NCBI GenBank assembly: GCA_022495995.1
Contig: JAFEMH010001247.1
Coordinates: 372,001 to 436,000, forward strand
DNA from: Adenophora triphylla var. japonica
Lineage: Eukaryota; Streptophyta; Magnoliopsida; Asterales; Campanulaceae
Direction of reading: 5' to 3'
DNA length: 64,000 nucleotides
In this document: positions 9,846-21,510 of the stretch, piece by piece
How positions within the stretch are numbered: the stretch's first letter is position 1
Layout: each line of letters begins with the position of its first letter
Notes under the pieces: generated by a model
The model's database searches: none
Seen by the model: only the letters and a program-made list of their open reading frames with translations
Told to the model about the DNA's origin: nothing
Translations under genes and position numbers: made by a program

Positions 9846-11187
9846 TGTTAGGCCCAATAGGCAAGGAAATAGGCTAGAGGGGGGGTGAATAGCCTTTTTA
9901 CAATTTTAATTTAAAATACCTTAATGGTCAAAGTCACTAATCAGAATGTTGTAAGTTAATCAGTAAGCACAGCGGAATATTTGTGACTTAGTTTGAACTC
10001 ACACAAAATCAGCAAGAAGTTGTTTAGAGCTTGATTTGAACACAAGATATTTATTTAAATCGTTTATGCAGAGCAACTTGTTTGGTTTAGGGAAATACTT
10101 ATGATTCAGCAGGATGAACTGTTCTGATTTGTAACGGTGAACGACTGGCAAGATGAAAATAAAGTAAAGACAATGACACAGTATTTGGAGAGGTTCACAG
10201 CGTGAATGCTTCTACGTCCTCTACCAAGATTGGTCAGATCTTGGATTTTGAGAGAAGTTTACTATCAGTATGTCCTAGTCTATTACAAGTGCGGCCTTGC
10301 CGGTTACAAGGACTGAATACAAGGATCTACTGATGGATCTTTAAATAAAGAACTGACCAGGTGTTTTTGAGTGGCAAGTTAGACTTATCTCACTCAGGTG
10401 TGTGTGTGATTCTCAATCAATGCATTCTAATGATTGTCTTGTTGGAGAATGCTTACAAGGTTGATTGAGATGTGCACGAGTGTATATCCCTAATAATGTC
10501 TAATGATTTTATGGACTTGAAGGCTTGAGCTTCATTCAATGCTTCAAGCACACTCTTCTTCAATGCAACAACCAACCATCTTCAATGCAGCAAGGTCTTC
10601 TATATATACTTTGAGAGAAAGAGAGAGAAGAACTAAAGATGTCGTTGAAGGGTAGAATAGGAATAAGGAAAATATGGTTGGTAGGTGAGGATCATTTAAT
10701 GCCATATCTTTGCAATTAATGCGGGAGATTTGAATAAGACATTTCTGCTTTTGTTCGGCGGGTAATAACCCCTTTGTCCCAACCGGTTACCTGCAGCAGC
10801 AGACAAAGGACAAAGTAGAGCTGAAAGTAGCTCTTGTGTCAGAACAGGCAGAATGGTGTTGGCAGGAAAATGTAACTACTTTTAGCAAACAAGTACGATG
10901 AAAGAGATAGAGATGTGACCGTTGTGACTGAGAGTTTATTTCAAACGAAGGGAGTCATCCCAAATTTAAGTCACCTATCTGCTGAAGTATGTTGCTGAAA
11001 AGTGTTAACTCCTGCTGATTACCAGGCAGATCCCACCAGCAGGATAGTAACCTGCAAGACATGCTGAACTAACAGAGAGGGCATCAGTAAGAGATCCAAA
11101 AATAAAATATAATTAAATTAGGGGTCTCTAACTAGCCATGTGATTGGGATTAAGCAATTCTGAGTCCACATATATTTTGACCCAACA
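9846..11187 (-). repeat. SIRE-1 5' LTR
   Basis: The ends on the - strand are TGTTGGG at 11187 and CCTAACA at 9846, next to the primer site. The start resembles the SIRE-2 LTR start (TGTTAGTCAAATATATG at 55371), and the end shares a C-rich run followed by TCTAGCCT. Length is 1342 bp. A TATA-like run lies near 10598-10612 on the - strand. TGCTGA words, the LTR version of ATCRGCA, cluster at 10980, 10993, 11013 and 11062. Confidence 0.9.
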
Positions 11188-11740
11188 AGCAAGATCAGTC
11201 GACCTAGCTCATTGTCCGACCTACATAGTCCCGACCTAGCTATCGTTCGACATACGATCCAGATTCTATTTCAGGTATGATTCGACCCTATCCAGCAGTC
11301 AGGTCGACCTGGATCCAAACAGATGACCTCGACCTACGATACTATGTCGACCTACAGAGTCTAGGCGTGAATACAATTCTTACCATAACGGACTCCCTAC
11401 AAATCCGGAGTTATTTATGGATCAGATCTCTTATGCTAATCTGATCCACGATTCTAGGGATCTAGCACAATCCTATTACAAATATAACTCTCATATACAA
11501 CTATAAATACATGACAATATCAACCGTTCCAAGGTAATTTGCTATTTGTTATTCTGAATACATTGTTCTTTATAACTTATTAGCTCTCATATACACCATA
11601 CTTACTCTCACGCCCGAGGGTCTTCGCCGGAGACCATTCCGGCTAGTCGTGGGTTTTGTTTTCAGGTCAAAAGCCAGGTGATCAGTCTTGCAGCTGGACA
11701 GAGATTGATTATAGCACGATTCCTGCAGCATCAAATTTTA
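11188..11740 (+). repeat. LTR-like remnant with CGACC words, disrupted by SIRE-1
   Basis: Eight copies of CGAC(C/A) lie between 11200 and 11351, three in perfect GTCGAC and one in the 12-bp palindrome CAGGTCGACCTG (11300-11311). They lie upstream of a TATA-like ctataaatac (11501-11510) and a CG-rich leader near 11610-11650. This layout suggests the U3-R part of an LTR whose other half lies left of SIRE-1. No coding part is seen and the family is not assigned. Confidence 0.4.
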
Positions 11741-12100
11741 TTAATAAAAATATTTTTTGCCTATGTGAAAAAAGACTAGTGACTAACATGAGAAAAAATC
11801 AATAAGTGAGAGACCTATTTTTGAATAAGTTAAACCCCTTAATTCACAGTTTACCCCTTAAACGTCTTTTTGATTCAATTAGGTCCCAAAATCGTAAAAT
11901 TTTGGACGAAATTTTATGAATGGCAAATATACTCTCATTTTAGATGAGTTTAGGGGCAAGGATGCCAATTATCGACGTTACGGGCATATCTGCATCCAAA
12001 GCCTAAGTTAAGGTGAGTATTTATGTATTTACCCAAATCAATGCAGTAAGCAAGGACAATAGAGTGGGGGCATATTCATGCTTTCAGATAAAAAAGTTGT
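11741..12100. other. AT-rich stretch without recognised feature
   Basis: There is no open frame, terminal repeat or tandem array that I can support here. It separates the LTR-like remnant from the eroded SIRE-3 ORF3. Confidence 0.4.
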
Positions 12101-14640
12101 TTGAAGAAGGATTCTCATTTGAAAAGATTTGAAGGATGGAGTTCAGTAGGGAGAAGAGGACCTTCATTGAACCAAGATGTAAACAGGCTTTGCCTAAGGC
12201 TGAGGGAGGAGACATGGGTTTATAAGGGATCACATCCAGCAAGTTCTCTTGAGAGGAGCAGAATTTAGTTTCTGGAAAGTGACCAAGGCTGAGGGATGAG
12301 ACATGGGTTTATAAGGGAAGGGAAGAGTGAGATAGACTTCAATTTAACATGGGAGACAGAGATGGCAAGGGCTGTAAAGTCAATGGGGCAGGTGAGCATC
12401 CATTTGGAAGGTTTTTGTAAGGGTGCAGGGGAGATAAGTTGAAGGGTAGGAGCAGATGGTGGAATAGAATTCGAGGAAGAGCTAGGTCCAGATTGGGCAA
12501 GGCTGGATGTTGCATTGAGTGTTTCAAAGAACATTTTGGCATTATTGATCCCAAATTCTTTCTCAAGGTCATGAAAGAGAACATAATTTTCAATGGTGGA
12601 GAGAGAGAGATGAAGTCTAGGTTGCCTCATAAGTTCAACATTTCCTTGAAATCAGAAGAATAGTTGCTAGGGAGAAAAGGAAGGGGTGATTGAGGAAGGC
12701 TCATGTCAACATTGAATGTTTGGAGGGGAGGATTGGTTTTCAGAATTTGAAGTAAAAATCACATTTCCTTTATTAACTGAAGAAGGAAGCATTGTTTCTT
12801 CTGTGATCAGTTCATTCCCCCTAAAGATTTCAGAAGTACTTATTAAATTCATAGAGGAAATATCAGTTTCATTCCCCCTAACAGTTTCATGATCATTCCC
12901 TCTATTTTCTTTAGACTTCTTTTCCTTGGCAAAGAATTTGGATGGATTTTTGAACAAGGTGTAGATGCAAGGTTCACTGGAGGAGGAAGAGGTGGAGGAA
13001 GAAGTGAAGGAAGAGGTGGTTGTAAATGGGATACATGAAATTGAAGTTGGATTTAAAAAGGACACTCCAGAAGGTGTTAAGAGGCCAAGGTTTGGAGGAG
13101 GAACATAGACAACAGAGATCAAGGCATTAGTTCCAACATGTTGAGGGGGAGAAATGGGAGAATGTTTTAGAAGGGTGAGCCTTTAAGGACAGACTCATGA
13201 CTAGAGCTAGTATGATCATCCTCAATATCAATAAAGCTCCATGGAGAAGGAGCAGAGAATTGTGGAGAGGAAGGAACATGAGTGGGTGACCCTTGAACAT
13301 TTTGAGTGGGTGATCCTTAGGGAGGAGATATAGAAGATCCAAGAGGTTCATGATGAGGAGAGTTATGGGTCACAAGGTTGGATGATGCATTTTGGCTAGA
13401 GGAGGAGCTGGAAGATTTTAGTGAAAATATTCTTCTTTTAGCGGGAGGGGATTGATGTGCATTTATTGGAAGGGGAGATGGGATATTTCTTTTGAGGGAT
13501 CTCATTCTTTTGGACTGAACAAGTTGTGAGAACGTAAAGGTATGTGATGAGAGACTATCATGGGGAGAGGAGTGTGGAGTTTTACCTGATTGAGAGGAGT
13601 TGGTTTCTTGAGATGAGTTGAATGCTAGAGGATAGTCAGTTACTTGATGAGAGTCGACTGTTTGAGAAGAGTCAACTGTTTGATCCTTGAGCTGTCCTTT
13701 TCGAAATTTAACCCTTGTCCCAAGAGTGTTGATTGGGATATCAATACTTGAGTCCTTAGTTTTGAGTGATGTTGGAGAGGGGTAAGAAATTGAGGGAGAT
13801 GGCATGCTCTTTGCAGAGGAGTGGGCAGAAATGGGTTCTTTGGGAGATGAAGCAGGAGAAGAGTTTTGGGAAGATGATTTTGCAGAAAGGGATTTTTCTG
13901 AGAACAATGAAACGTCAACAACTAGTCTTTTGAAACAGAGGGAGGTGAGGTTGAGCACTTTGTGTTTGTTCCGTTCCTCAGTTTTCAACCACTTTCTGGC
14001 TAACGGGGGATTATGATTAGGGATAACTTTCTCAAGAACACCACTCTTGAAGTGAATGAGACTGGGAAGTTTAGATCTGGATTTTGATCAAGTGAGGATT
14101 TTTTGTCTTTAAGAAGATAGAAAGTTTGAAGGAGAATAAAATTCCAATTTGCAAGAGTATTCTCATCAAGAAGGCATAATGTCATTTTCCATTCATTGGG
14201 GCTGAGTTGGTCAAAGGCATGTTGTTTGCCTGTGAAAGCTTTCATAATCACATCGGCTAAAACAACATGATTTTCAAAGAGGGAGGATTTATAATGGATT
14301 TAGAGGAGAGATGGGTATAATTAACATCTTCTTTCCCAACAAAGCATTTGTATGCGACAGATAGATCTAGGGTTTGGTCCCAAATATTTTCAACCAGATA
14401 ACTGTAGTTGTTAGTTTTGTACTTTTTTGTGACTAGGTCTGTAGTGATTTTGACCAAGATTGTCTCATCCTTCGATCATTTTTCATACTTGAAAATGTGG
14501 ATACACAGTTTTGTGTAGATTGGGGGAGTTGCTTCCAAGAATTTGGCAAGTATGGAGGCGGGCATGAGATGGTGAACAAACCAACTATAGGGATGTTTAT
14601 AGAATTCAGGATCAACGAAGTATTCGTGTGCAGCCATTGA
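12100..14640 (-). pseudogene. SIRE-3 third ORF remnant
   Basis: Several - strand open pieces follow one another: 14640-14476, 14457-14257, 14251-14000, 13988-13317, 13351-13127, 13122-12706 and 12630-12265. The first opens with MAAHEYFVDPEFY, an acidic/aromatic start like the SIRE third ORFs. The 13988-13317 piece is rich in Ser and Pro with basic clusters, as in SIRE-1. Frameshifts and stops separate every piece. A 36-bp segment at 12195-12230 recurs at 12283-12318. GTC(G/A)(A/G)C words occur at 13635, 13653 and 13671, exactly 18 bp apart. Confidence 0.55.
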
Positions 14641-15214
14641 GAAGTAGGTTGAGAGAAACTTTTGCAGGGAGAGAGTAAGGAGTAAGATTATGAAAAAGGG
14701 TAGCGAAGAGGGCGGTGAGATTATGATATGGTTTTTGAATGAGAGATAGGGAGTAATGATGGAAAAACTTGCATTGGGAAGGATAATAAGTAGGTCTTTT
14801 ATACCAGCCCGAATAACCGGGTGAAGAAAAAAATGGTTGGGGGAATAAAAGGAGTTGAAGGGACAGTTTTCAATAAAAAAAACTGTCAAGACATTAAATA
14901 GGGAAGGATAGTTGTCGGTGAGTAAAAAGGGTATGTAAGGAATGAATAGTATTCTGATTTCTCATTAAGAAAAAAAAAGAAAATTTTCCTATGTAAGCTA
15001 TGAAAACAGCAAGTTGTCAATAATAAATATCACGAAAAGATATTTTGAGGCTTTGGTCATTTTCAATGACATAGGCAGCCGAGTCTAATAAGTAGAGATG
15101 ATGATGAAGGGTCGACTGTCAATGATTTTAACCTTATAAAAGGCAATCTTTTCCAAACAAGGTTGGACATAAGGAATTTTTTTTTCAGACTTTGGGTTAA
15201 GAAAGAAACAAAAA

Positions 15215-15658
15215 ATGGGTAGAAGTGAGACGAAATTTAGTCCTAGTAAGATGTCAAGAGTAGTAAGAAAGATAATGTTTAAGCAAGATGGATCAGACAG
15301 TGAAGAAAAATTAGAAGCATTAGCTGCTAAAGAGGAACTTCAAGAGGTAAGTGATTTTAACTCCCTTGATTTAGATGGTTTTAAAAATTTCGTATGTACT
15401 CTTCTTGTTCAAAAGAAGAAACAAGAGGATAGATTCAAGGCCCTTATTGTTGAAAATCTGAAATTCTCTAAGGACATTGACTGCCTAAAAATCAAAAAAC
15501 AAGACCTTGAAATATCCACCACTAACCTCAAAATTCAAAACACTACCCAAGAGAATGAAATTCTAGAACTTTTTGCAGATGTGTTTAATGTCAGAACTAA
15601 CCATTTAGGCTTAAGTGCTATGTTCAAAGAAATTCAAACCAAGATGGAAGATATCTAA
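15215..15658 (+). pseudogene. SIRE-3 gag fragment, coiled coil
   Basis: These 147 codons are rich in K, E, L and Q with a long predicted helix (about residues 60-115), comparable to the C-terminal coiled coil of SIRE gag. Downstream, an Arg/Ser/Tyr-rich tail is interrupted by stops up to about 16,240. The N-terminal capsid part and zinc knuckle are missing. The fragment is on the + strand, opposite to the LTR and ORF3 of SIRE-3. Confidence 0.5.
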
Positions 15659-16238
15659 AAAGAAAACCCATCCTTGAAAAACAAAATAGACTCCTGGAAC
15701 AAGTCAAGCTCAGCTATATCCCATTTTCACTATACTCAGAAACATCCTAGTGATAAAACATGACTAGGTGCAGACAATCCTACCCTAAAGATCTATACTC
15801 TTCCATCGTGGGAAAGAAAGTTGGAAAAAATGCTTGTTGAAATTCTCAAACTAAGCAAAAACAACAAACCAACTTATCCTGTTTAGACAAAAGTTGATGT
15901 TTACAGAAAACAAGGATTCAGACAGTCGACTAATAATTAGAAAGTCGATTATCCAAAGCCAAAATCAAACTCTCCTAGAAAATCATACTCACCAAGACAT
16001 TACAGACCCCATTCTTCATCAAATTACCAAAATAACCAGAGAACCACCTACTCCAGACGTCTATCCTACAGTAACCAACCTAGACACCATTATTCCTATT
16101 CCAACTCATATGGACCAACACTTACACCCTACATGATGCAAATTCTCTCTTATCTTAACCAAATTCACTTAAGGCAAACTCAAAGTCTACCATCGAGAAG
16201 ATACAATCAGGTCTAGGTCCGTAAAGAAAACTAATCCG

Positions 16239-17235
16239 TTGGACCCAGAATTTAAGGGTACCATTCTTTTTGTTTTATTTGTAGGTTTCAAATTTAGGTA
16301 CATTATATTAGATAGTGGGTGTAGTAGACATATGACGTTCAATAAAAAAGGCTTCAAGACTTTTCTCTCAAAGATAGACCTAAAGTCACCTTTGGAGACA
16401 AGTCACAATGCTATCTCAATATCTTTCTCAAATGTATCATATGTGGAGGGCCTAAAACACAATCAGATTAGCATTGGTCAGATTTGTGATAAAGGCTATC
16501 ATGTAGTTTGCACCAATAAACAATGTCTGGTCAAAGACTCAAAAGGAAACATATTCTTAACTGGGAATAGAAAAGGGAATCTTTACTGTTTATCCCTTGA
16601 AGTGACAAAATTAGATACAAACCTATGCCTTCTCTCATATAATCACTCTGACCTAGCTTGGATTTGGCACAAACGACTAGCTCACCTCAATTTTAAAAGC
16701 AAATATAAACTTCAATCTTCCAGCCTGGTAAAAGTGCTTCCCAAGATAGCATTTAAGAAAGACAAGTTTTGTGGAGCGTGTCAATGTGGAAAACAAAAGA
16801 AATCTTCATTCAAAAAGAAAACTAAACTTGATACATCTAAACCTCTTGAATTACTCCACATGGCCCTTTTTGGACCCATAAGAACTAGGAGTCTTGGTGG
16901 AAAAAGGTACTCTCTAACTATTGTTGATGACTTCACTAGATTTACTTGGATTCTTCTTATGAAATCAAAAAGTGAAAAGTGGGTCACATTGTCAAACTGT
17001 TTAATCATGTTCAAAACTTAAAAGATTGCAAAATCTTAAAATTAGAACTGAACATGGAAAAGAATTCGAAAATACTGGTGTTGAAGAATATTGTGTACAA
17101 TAAGGCATTGATCATATTTTTTCTACTCCAAGAACTCCTCAGCAAAATGGAGTAGCTAAAAGAAAAAATAGAACCATCTGTGAAGTTGCAGTTAACCATC
17201 CTCACTGTTCTCACTTTCATTTCCCTTAGGTCCAT
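16239..17235 (+). pseudogene. SIRE-3 protease and integrase fragment
   Basis: The open frame to 17021 shows protease [11 protein letters not shown], then GAG-pre-integrase (WIWHKRLAHLNF) and the start of the integrase core with the substituted HMALFGP. The rest of integrase continues in broken frames to about 17200 (NGVAKRKNRTIC). EHGKEF stands where active elements have DNGTEF, so a catalytic Asp is lost. RT and RNase H are absent. Sequence after 17,240 does not continue pol. Confidence 0.85.
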
Positions 17236-17239
17236 TCAT

Positions 17240-17588
17240 CCTAAATGGACTGCAACAAGAAAAGAATCTCTTCTAAAAGAAAGAAGCATCCTACTCTCTA
17301 GAATAATCACTCCCCCTCAAAATTTTCACATTTACCCTCTTCCCTTAAAAACATTCTCTCTCCCTCATTTTCTCCTCCCTTTTCTTAGCCTCCTCCTCAT
17401 CTTCCTTGTCAAACATCTCCAGCAAAGATACACATGGCTCCTCTATTTGCTTTACCTTCATCTTACCCTTGGCTATTGCCTCCTTCTTCCTTTCACATAC
17501 CTCTTCCTGCACTTGATCTACCTCTTGCTCTCACTCAGCCATTCCCACCTCATCACAACTTATCTTACTTTCTCACTCTGATACCAAT
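17240..17588 (-). pseudogene. SIRE-3 5' internal region with primer binding site
   Basis: On the - strand ATTGGTATCAGAGT (17588-17575) is a nearly perfect initiator-Met primer site next to the LTR. Below it an acidic and Lys-rich reading (about 17570-17330) may be a remnant of a gag leader. At about 17,330-17,310 the - strand has TTTTGAGGGGGAG, a polypurine-tract-like sequence in an unexpected place near the join to the reversed gag-pol fragment. Confidence 0.5.
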
Positions 17589-19305
17589 TGAAAGGCACAT
17601 TAAAGAGTTTAAGCTAGGAAGGGAAGATAGTCAATAGTTTAGAGAGTCAAAGGTCACGGATAGTTGACTGTCTAAGAGGAGTCGACCGTTAGAGTGTTAT
17701 GCAACGGAAGAGAATATAATAAGAAGTAACAACAAAAGTAAATATGTGTGTGAGTGTGAAAACAGTAAATAACACAGGAATTTAAAGTGGTTCAAAGTAA
17801 GCAACTTTTCCTGCGTCCAACCCCCGCTGTCCTTCTTGACAAGTGAAGAAACAATCCAATATAATACTCTTCTTCGTAATTACACAGATTGTTCAAGAAA
17901 ATACCACAATAAATTTCTCTTCTAAATTCTTCAAAAACAATTAAGGATGCTAGTTGCATAGCATTTACAAGTAACCAAAAAGAAAAAGAAAATTTCTCAA
18001 AACACAATGCTTCACAAAGCTGAAAGAGAATGAATTGAGAGCAAGGTTTCACAGTGATATTTCAAAGGTTTGGAGGTGTGTGAGGTTTTTGGCCAATCAA
18101 CATTTTAAACCCTTATACTTTGCTCTAGCTTCGATTTTAACCCACATTATTTTTTTTAGCAATTTTAACCTATGTACTCCAAATGCGCATATATTTTTGC
18201 CTGATACACTAACTCCGTCCAAAAATGTTAAAAAACTTAACAAAATCTAATGAAATCATGTTTCTTCTTACAAAAATGCTTTCCCTTGTACTCCCCAATT
18301 ATTCACTGTTAAAATCTGCCTCCTTCCACTTACCTATTCTTTATCGAATCCATTTCAATTCCACCCACTTCTTCCTCAAATTCACCACCGCTTCAAATCC
18401 TCAATTCGTATATCTGACTTTTTGGAGGGAAGAAAATGTTAATAAAATATCAAAGCTTACATGAAAGTTGAATACTTGATTTTCAATCTTCCAATGGGAA
18501 GAAATTCAAAGCTTTGAAAATGTGGTAGCCCCTCAAGTTACCTAGAATTCGTTATGAGGATCAAATGTTGGTACCGAACTAAGTGACATGGTATTCAAAA
18601 TCTTCAGATTTTATATCAAATGTAGTGTAAAATTTTATTTAAATTATTTTGTTTGAATGGGTGGCGGTGGATTTGAGAAGGAAATGGGTGTAATTGAAAT
18701 GAGAATTTTGATAAGGAGTGGGTTAGTGGGAGGAAAGGATTTTAACGTTGTATTATTGGAGAATTCAAGGGAAAGCATTTTTGTAAAAAAAATATGGTTT
18801 CGTTAGATTTTGTTAGGTTTCGTTATGTTTTTTAACATTTTTGGACGAAGTTAGTGTATTGAACAAAAATATATGCGTATTTGGAGGATAGAGATTAAGA
18901 CTGCTAAAAAAAAAGTGGGATAAAACCGAAGCTAGAGCAAAGTACAAGGGTTTAAAATGTCGATTGCTCAAGGGTTTTATAGGTTTGTAAAAGGGGTTGA
19001 AGGTTTTTGGTGTGTGAAAAGGGTCATTTGTAATGGTGAGACATGAGGTTTATATATGAGGTTTTTTGATGATCGTTGGAGTTGGTGTAACGGATGGATC
19101 TGTTATAAATGAGGAAGTAAAGGGAAGAGTTTTAAAGTATGCAGTGAGAGGTTGAAGGTTGAGGTTTTTAATAAGTCTTGAATTTAATTATTCATGAGAT
19201 TTGATCTTCAGTTTGCTTCTTTTGTCTTTGTGTGAGTTTGAATTTTAATGTTTTAATCTTGGTTTTGTTTAAACTCTAGAAGATCCAATGAAGTTGGTCC
19301 TAACA
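17589..19305 (-). repeat. SIRE-3 5' LTR carrying a nested inverted-repeat element
   Basis: The - strand starts TGTTAGGACC at 19305 and ends CTTTCA at 17589, directly before the primer site. After removing the nested element (18090-18975) the LTR would be about 830 bp. Words GTCAAA, GTTGAC and GTCGAC occur at 17646, 17663 and 17681 (steps 17 and 18 bp). The flanking 19306-19310 is atatg; I found no partner LTR. Confidence 0.65.
18090..18975. mobile_element. Long-terminal-inverted-repeat (foldback or MULE-like) non-autonomous element
   Basis: The left arm begins CAATCAACATTTTAAACCC (about 18097) and the right arm is its inverted copy ending about 18968. The similarity extends inward for roughly 330 bp on each side, including GCTTTCCCTTG near 18280 and its complement near 18770. 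It has no coding capacity. Exact ends and target duplication are uncertain. Most of the element is self-complementary, so its RNA would form a long hairpin. Confidence 0.75.
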
Positions 19306-19437
19306 ATATGTTTCACGTAAATTGTCGTTAATTTATTATTTATATTGGATTTATATGATTACAATATAAAAAAGGCATTTTATAAGCTTATGTGTACTAA
19401 TAAATACTTATTGTTGAATATTTGTATTAAATAAAAC

Positions 19438-19503
19438 TTTAGCTTTGTGGTAGATCCCTCTTTCATATCCATAAGGTCATGAGTTCGAATCCGGTCAAAT
19501 ACA
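19438..19503 (+). other. Possible tRNA-derived SINE head
   Basis: TAGCTTTGTGGTAGATCCC resembles a pol III A box, and about 30 bp later GAGTTCGAATCCGG resembles a B box. The spacing is that of a tRNA-like promoter. No folded tRNA or poly(A) end is clear, so this is only a candidate. Confidence 0.35.
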
Positions 19504-19519
19504 ATTTAATTTTTATTTA

Positions 19520-19690
19520 AAATACGGCACTTTAAAAGTGCCGAAAAAATTCCGGCACATTTAAAAGTGCGGTAAGTATTCCTAACACTACTTTTCTTGG
19601 CATTTATAAAAATGCCGAAAAATGTGACGGAAATAGTTTTTCCTGCACTTTTTTTTTTCGTTTTCGACACTTTTTAAAATGCCTCTAAAA
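19520..19690. mobile_element. Possible CACTA terminal remnant
   Basis: CACTACTTTTCTTGGCA begins near 19588, and the area holds short inverted repeats around GGCACTTTTAAAAGTGCCG-like cores. CACTA elements end in CACTA and have such subterminal repeats. Only one end is visible and there is no transposase. Confidence 0.35.
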
Positions 19691-19699
19691 GCCATATTT

Positions 19700-21096
19700 G
19701 TTGTATTTAATGGACAGTTAGACACTTGTGATTCTCACAATAAAAACTTTCTACCCACTTTCTCAATCCTACTTGTGTAACTCTCCTGAAAAACGCATTT
19801 TTTTTCTATTGATTAGGAAAAACATGTTTTAAAATGCATCGTGACATTTTTGCAAATAACGAGAACTTTTTAAAAAAATGTGCGGTAAATTTTTTGTAAA
19901 TAATCGGAACTTCTTAATACACTCTGTCACTTTTCAACACACGAACTAGACCTATGTAACACAACATTTGGTCATCTCAAACATTATCATCGTCAATCTT
20001 TTAACATTTATTTATAAAACTTCAAATGGCCGTTTAAGGGTCTAAATGATATCTTTTGGGGGTTTTAAACCCATTATCATGAAGCGAAGCCCCGTGACTT
20101 TTGTAGGTTTCAAAATTTCCTTCGTCAACAAACCTTCTTATATCAATCTCAAAAGTTTTGGATATCAATATAAAAGGCTTAGGGATATCCATAAACCTTT
20201 AAGATTGATATTCAGAATGTCTGTTGGCCATGTGTGATGTGAACCTTGCCCAAATCGACAAGACCCAACAATTCAAAAGGAACCATAGATCGTTCTAATG
20301 AAGAATCGAAGATGAAAGGCGGATATCATAACACAATGCCCCCAAACGTGACACAAACCAAGGACTTTAGTGGATTCAGATGAAAGATGCAACCAAGACC
20401 TCCATTTCAAATGTAACGAAAACCTTGGGCTAGTGAATGACGCCACAATTGGTTGCGGAAGAAAAATTGATAAGTCGAATATATGAGCGCCACAAGTTCT
20501 CACTTGATAAGCTCAAAACAGTTCAATCAAGAAATTAAGAGAAAACACTCTCAATATTTTTCATTCATAAAAGTTACATATTACAAATGACAAAACATGA
20601 CTTTATATAGCTTTTTTGGAACATCCCTCCAATATTAGTATAATGTAAATACATTAAAATGATTCAACAATAAATTCTTATGGATAAAATTACATAGACA
20701 TGTTAAAAGTCACTCAAATGAAATGTATCTACAAAATTCGTCTCCTTTGACTAGTATGGGGTAAATGCATTATATCTTCTTCTAGAAAATTCTAAAATGA
20801 GATCTGTAAAGTGCATTCAAAACTAGACATCCATACCTTTTTGAAAATATATTATGCACAAAAATTGTTCATCTGGATTGTCTGTTACTATCCATAAAAG
20901 TTGACATAGAAAAGATGAAAAAGCTGAAAATGTTGATTATAAAATGGCTAGTATAGATATATAAATCATGGTCATGACTCATGAGAAGAACCATGACTAG
21001 GCCAGGGTTAAGGCTGAAAATCCAATATAAATAATGGATATTTTGAATCATCCATGCCTATGTTTCTCTAACCGGGTTCGTATCACCATTACCTTG
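19700..21096. other. Intergenic, no gene recognised
   Basis: This AT-rich DNA has no supported coding region. At about 20,100-20,240 a diverged unit with 'ggatatcaat' and 'attgatattcagaatgt' is related to the tandem repeats at 21.1 kb. The remainder shows nothing I can name. Confidence 0.4.
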
Positions 21097-21510
21097 TTCA
21101 AATGTGCTTTTAAATTCATATACAAAAGGATTTAATAGTGATATTTAGAACCCTATAAGATTGATCTCCAGAATGTTTGTTGCCAATGACCTTAGTCAAA
21201 TGTGTTTATTAATTTATATCCACATTACTCTATTATTGATATCTAAAATCCTTTAAAATTGATATACATAAGGTTTTTTAAATTGATATACAGAAGGTTT
21301 TTTGGCCATGTCATTGTTCAAATGTGCTTATCAATTAATATCCAGAATACTTTAGTATTGATATCAAGAACCATTTGAGTTTGATATTCATAAGGTTTGT
21401 TGGTTATGACCTCGTTCAAATGTGCTTGTTAATTTATATACAAAATGATTTAATATTGATATCCAGAACCCTTTTAGGTTGATATGCACAAGATTTGTTA
21501 GCAATGGAAT
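21097..21510 (+). repeat. Four-unit tandem repeat of about 100 bp
   Basis: Four diverged units each contain 'tcaaatgtgctt', then 'ttgatatcca' and 'ttgatat', and end in 'ttgttggc'-like sequence. They start near 21,105, 21,197, 21,310 and 21,412. One unit carries a short internal duplication (about 21,255-21,300). A single related copy is at 20.1 kb, and related 'atatccgaaacc' sequence is at 40.6 kb. Confidence 0.7.

Larger units (their letters stand above)
1..11187 (-). mobile_element. SIRE-type Ty1/Copia retrotransposon (SIRE-1), 3' end beyond window
   Basis: Read on the - strand, the order is 5' LTR (11187-9846), tRNA-iMet-like primer site, gag, protease, integrase, reverse transcriptase, RNase H, then a long third ORF. 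Pol order PR-INT-RT-RH defines Ty1/Copia, and a third ORF after RNase H is the mark of the SIRE/Maximus lineage. The 3' LTR would lie left of base 1. Several frameshifts and stops make this copy defective. The bases next to the LTR are agcaa (11188-11192), the expected position of a 5-bp target duplication, but its partner is outside the window. Confidence 0.93.

Noticed and set aside
17180..17637. + strand frames rich in Leu, Pro and Ser at 17.2-17.6 kb
   Set aside because: They run across the pol break and the - strand primer site into LTR sequence; hydrophobic content results from C/T-rich DNA opposite a purine-rich leader.
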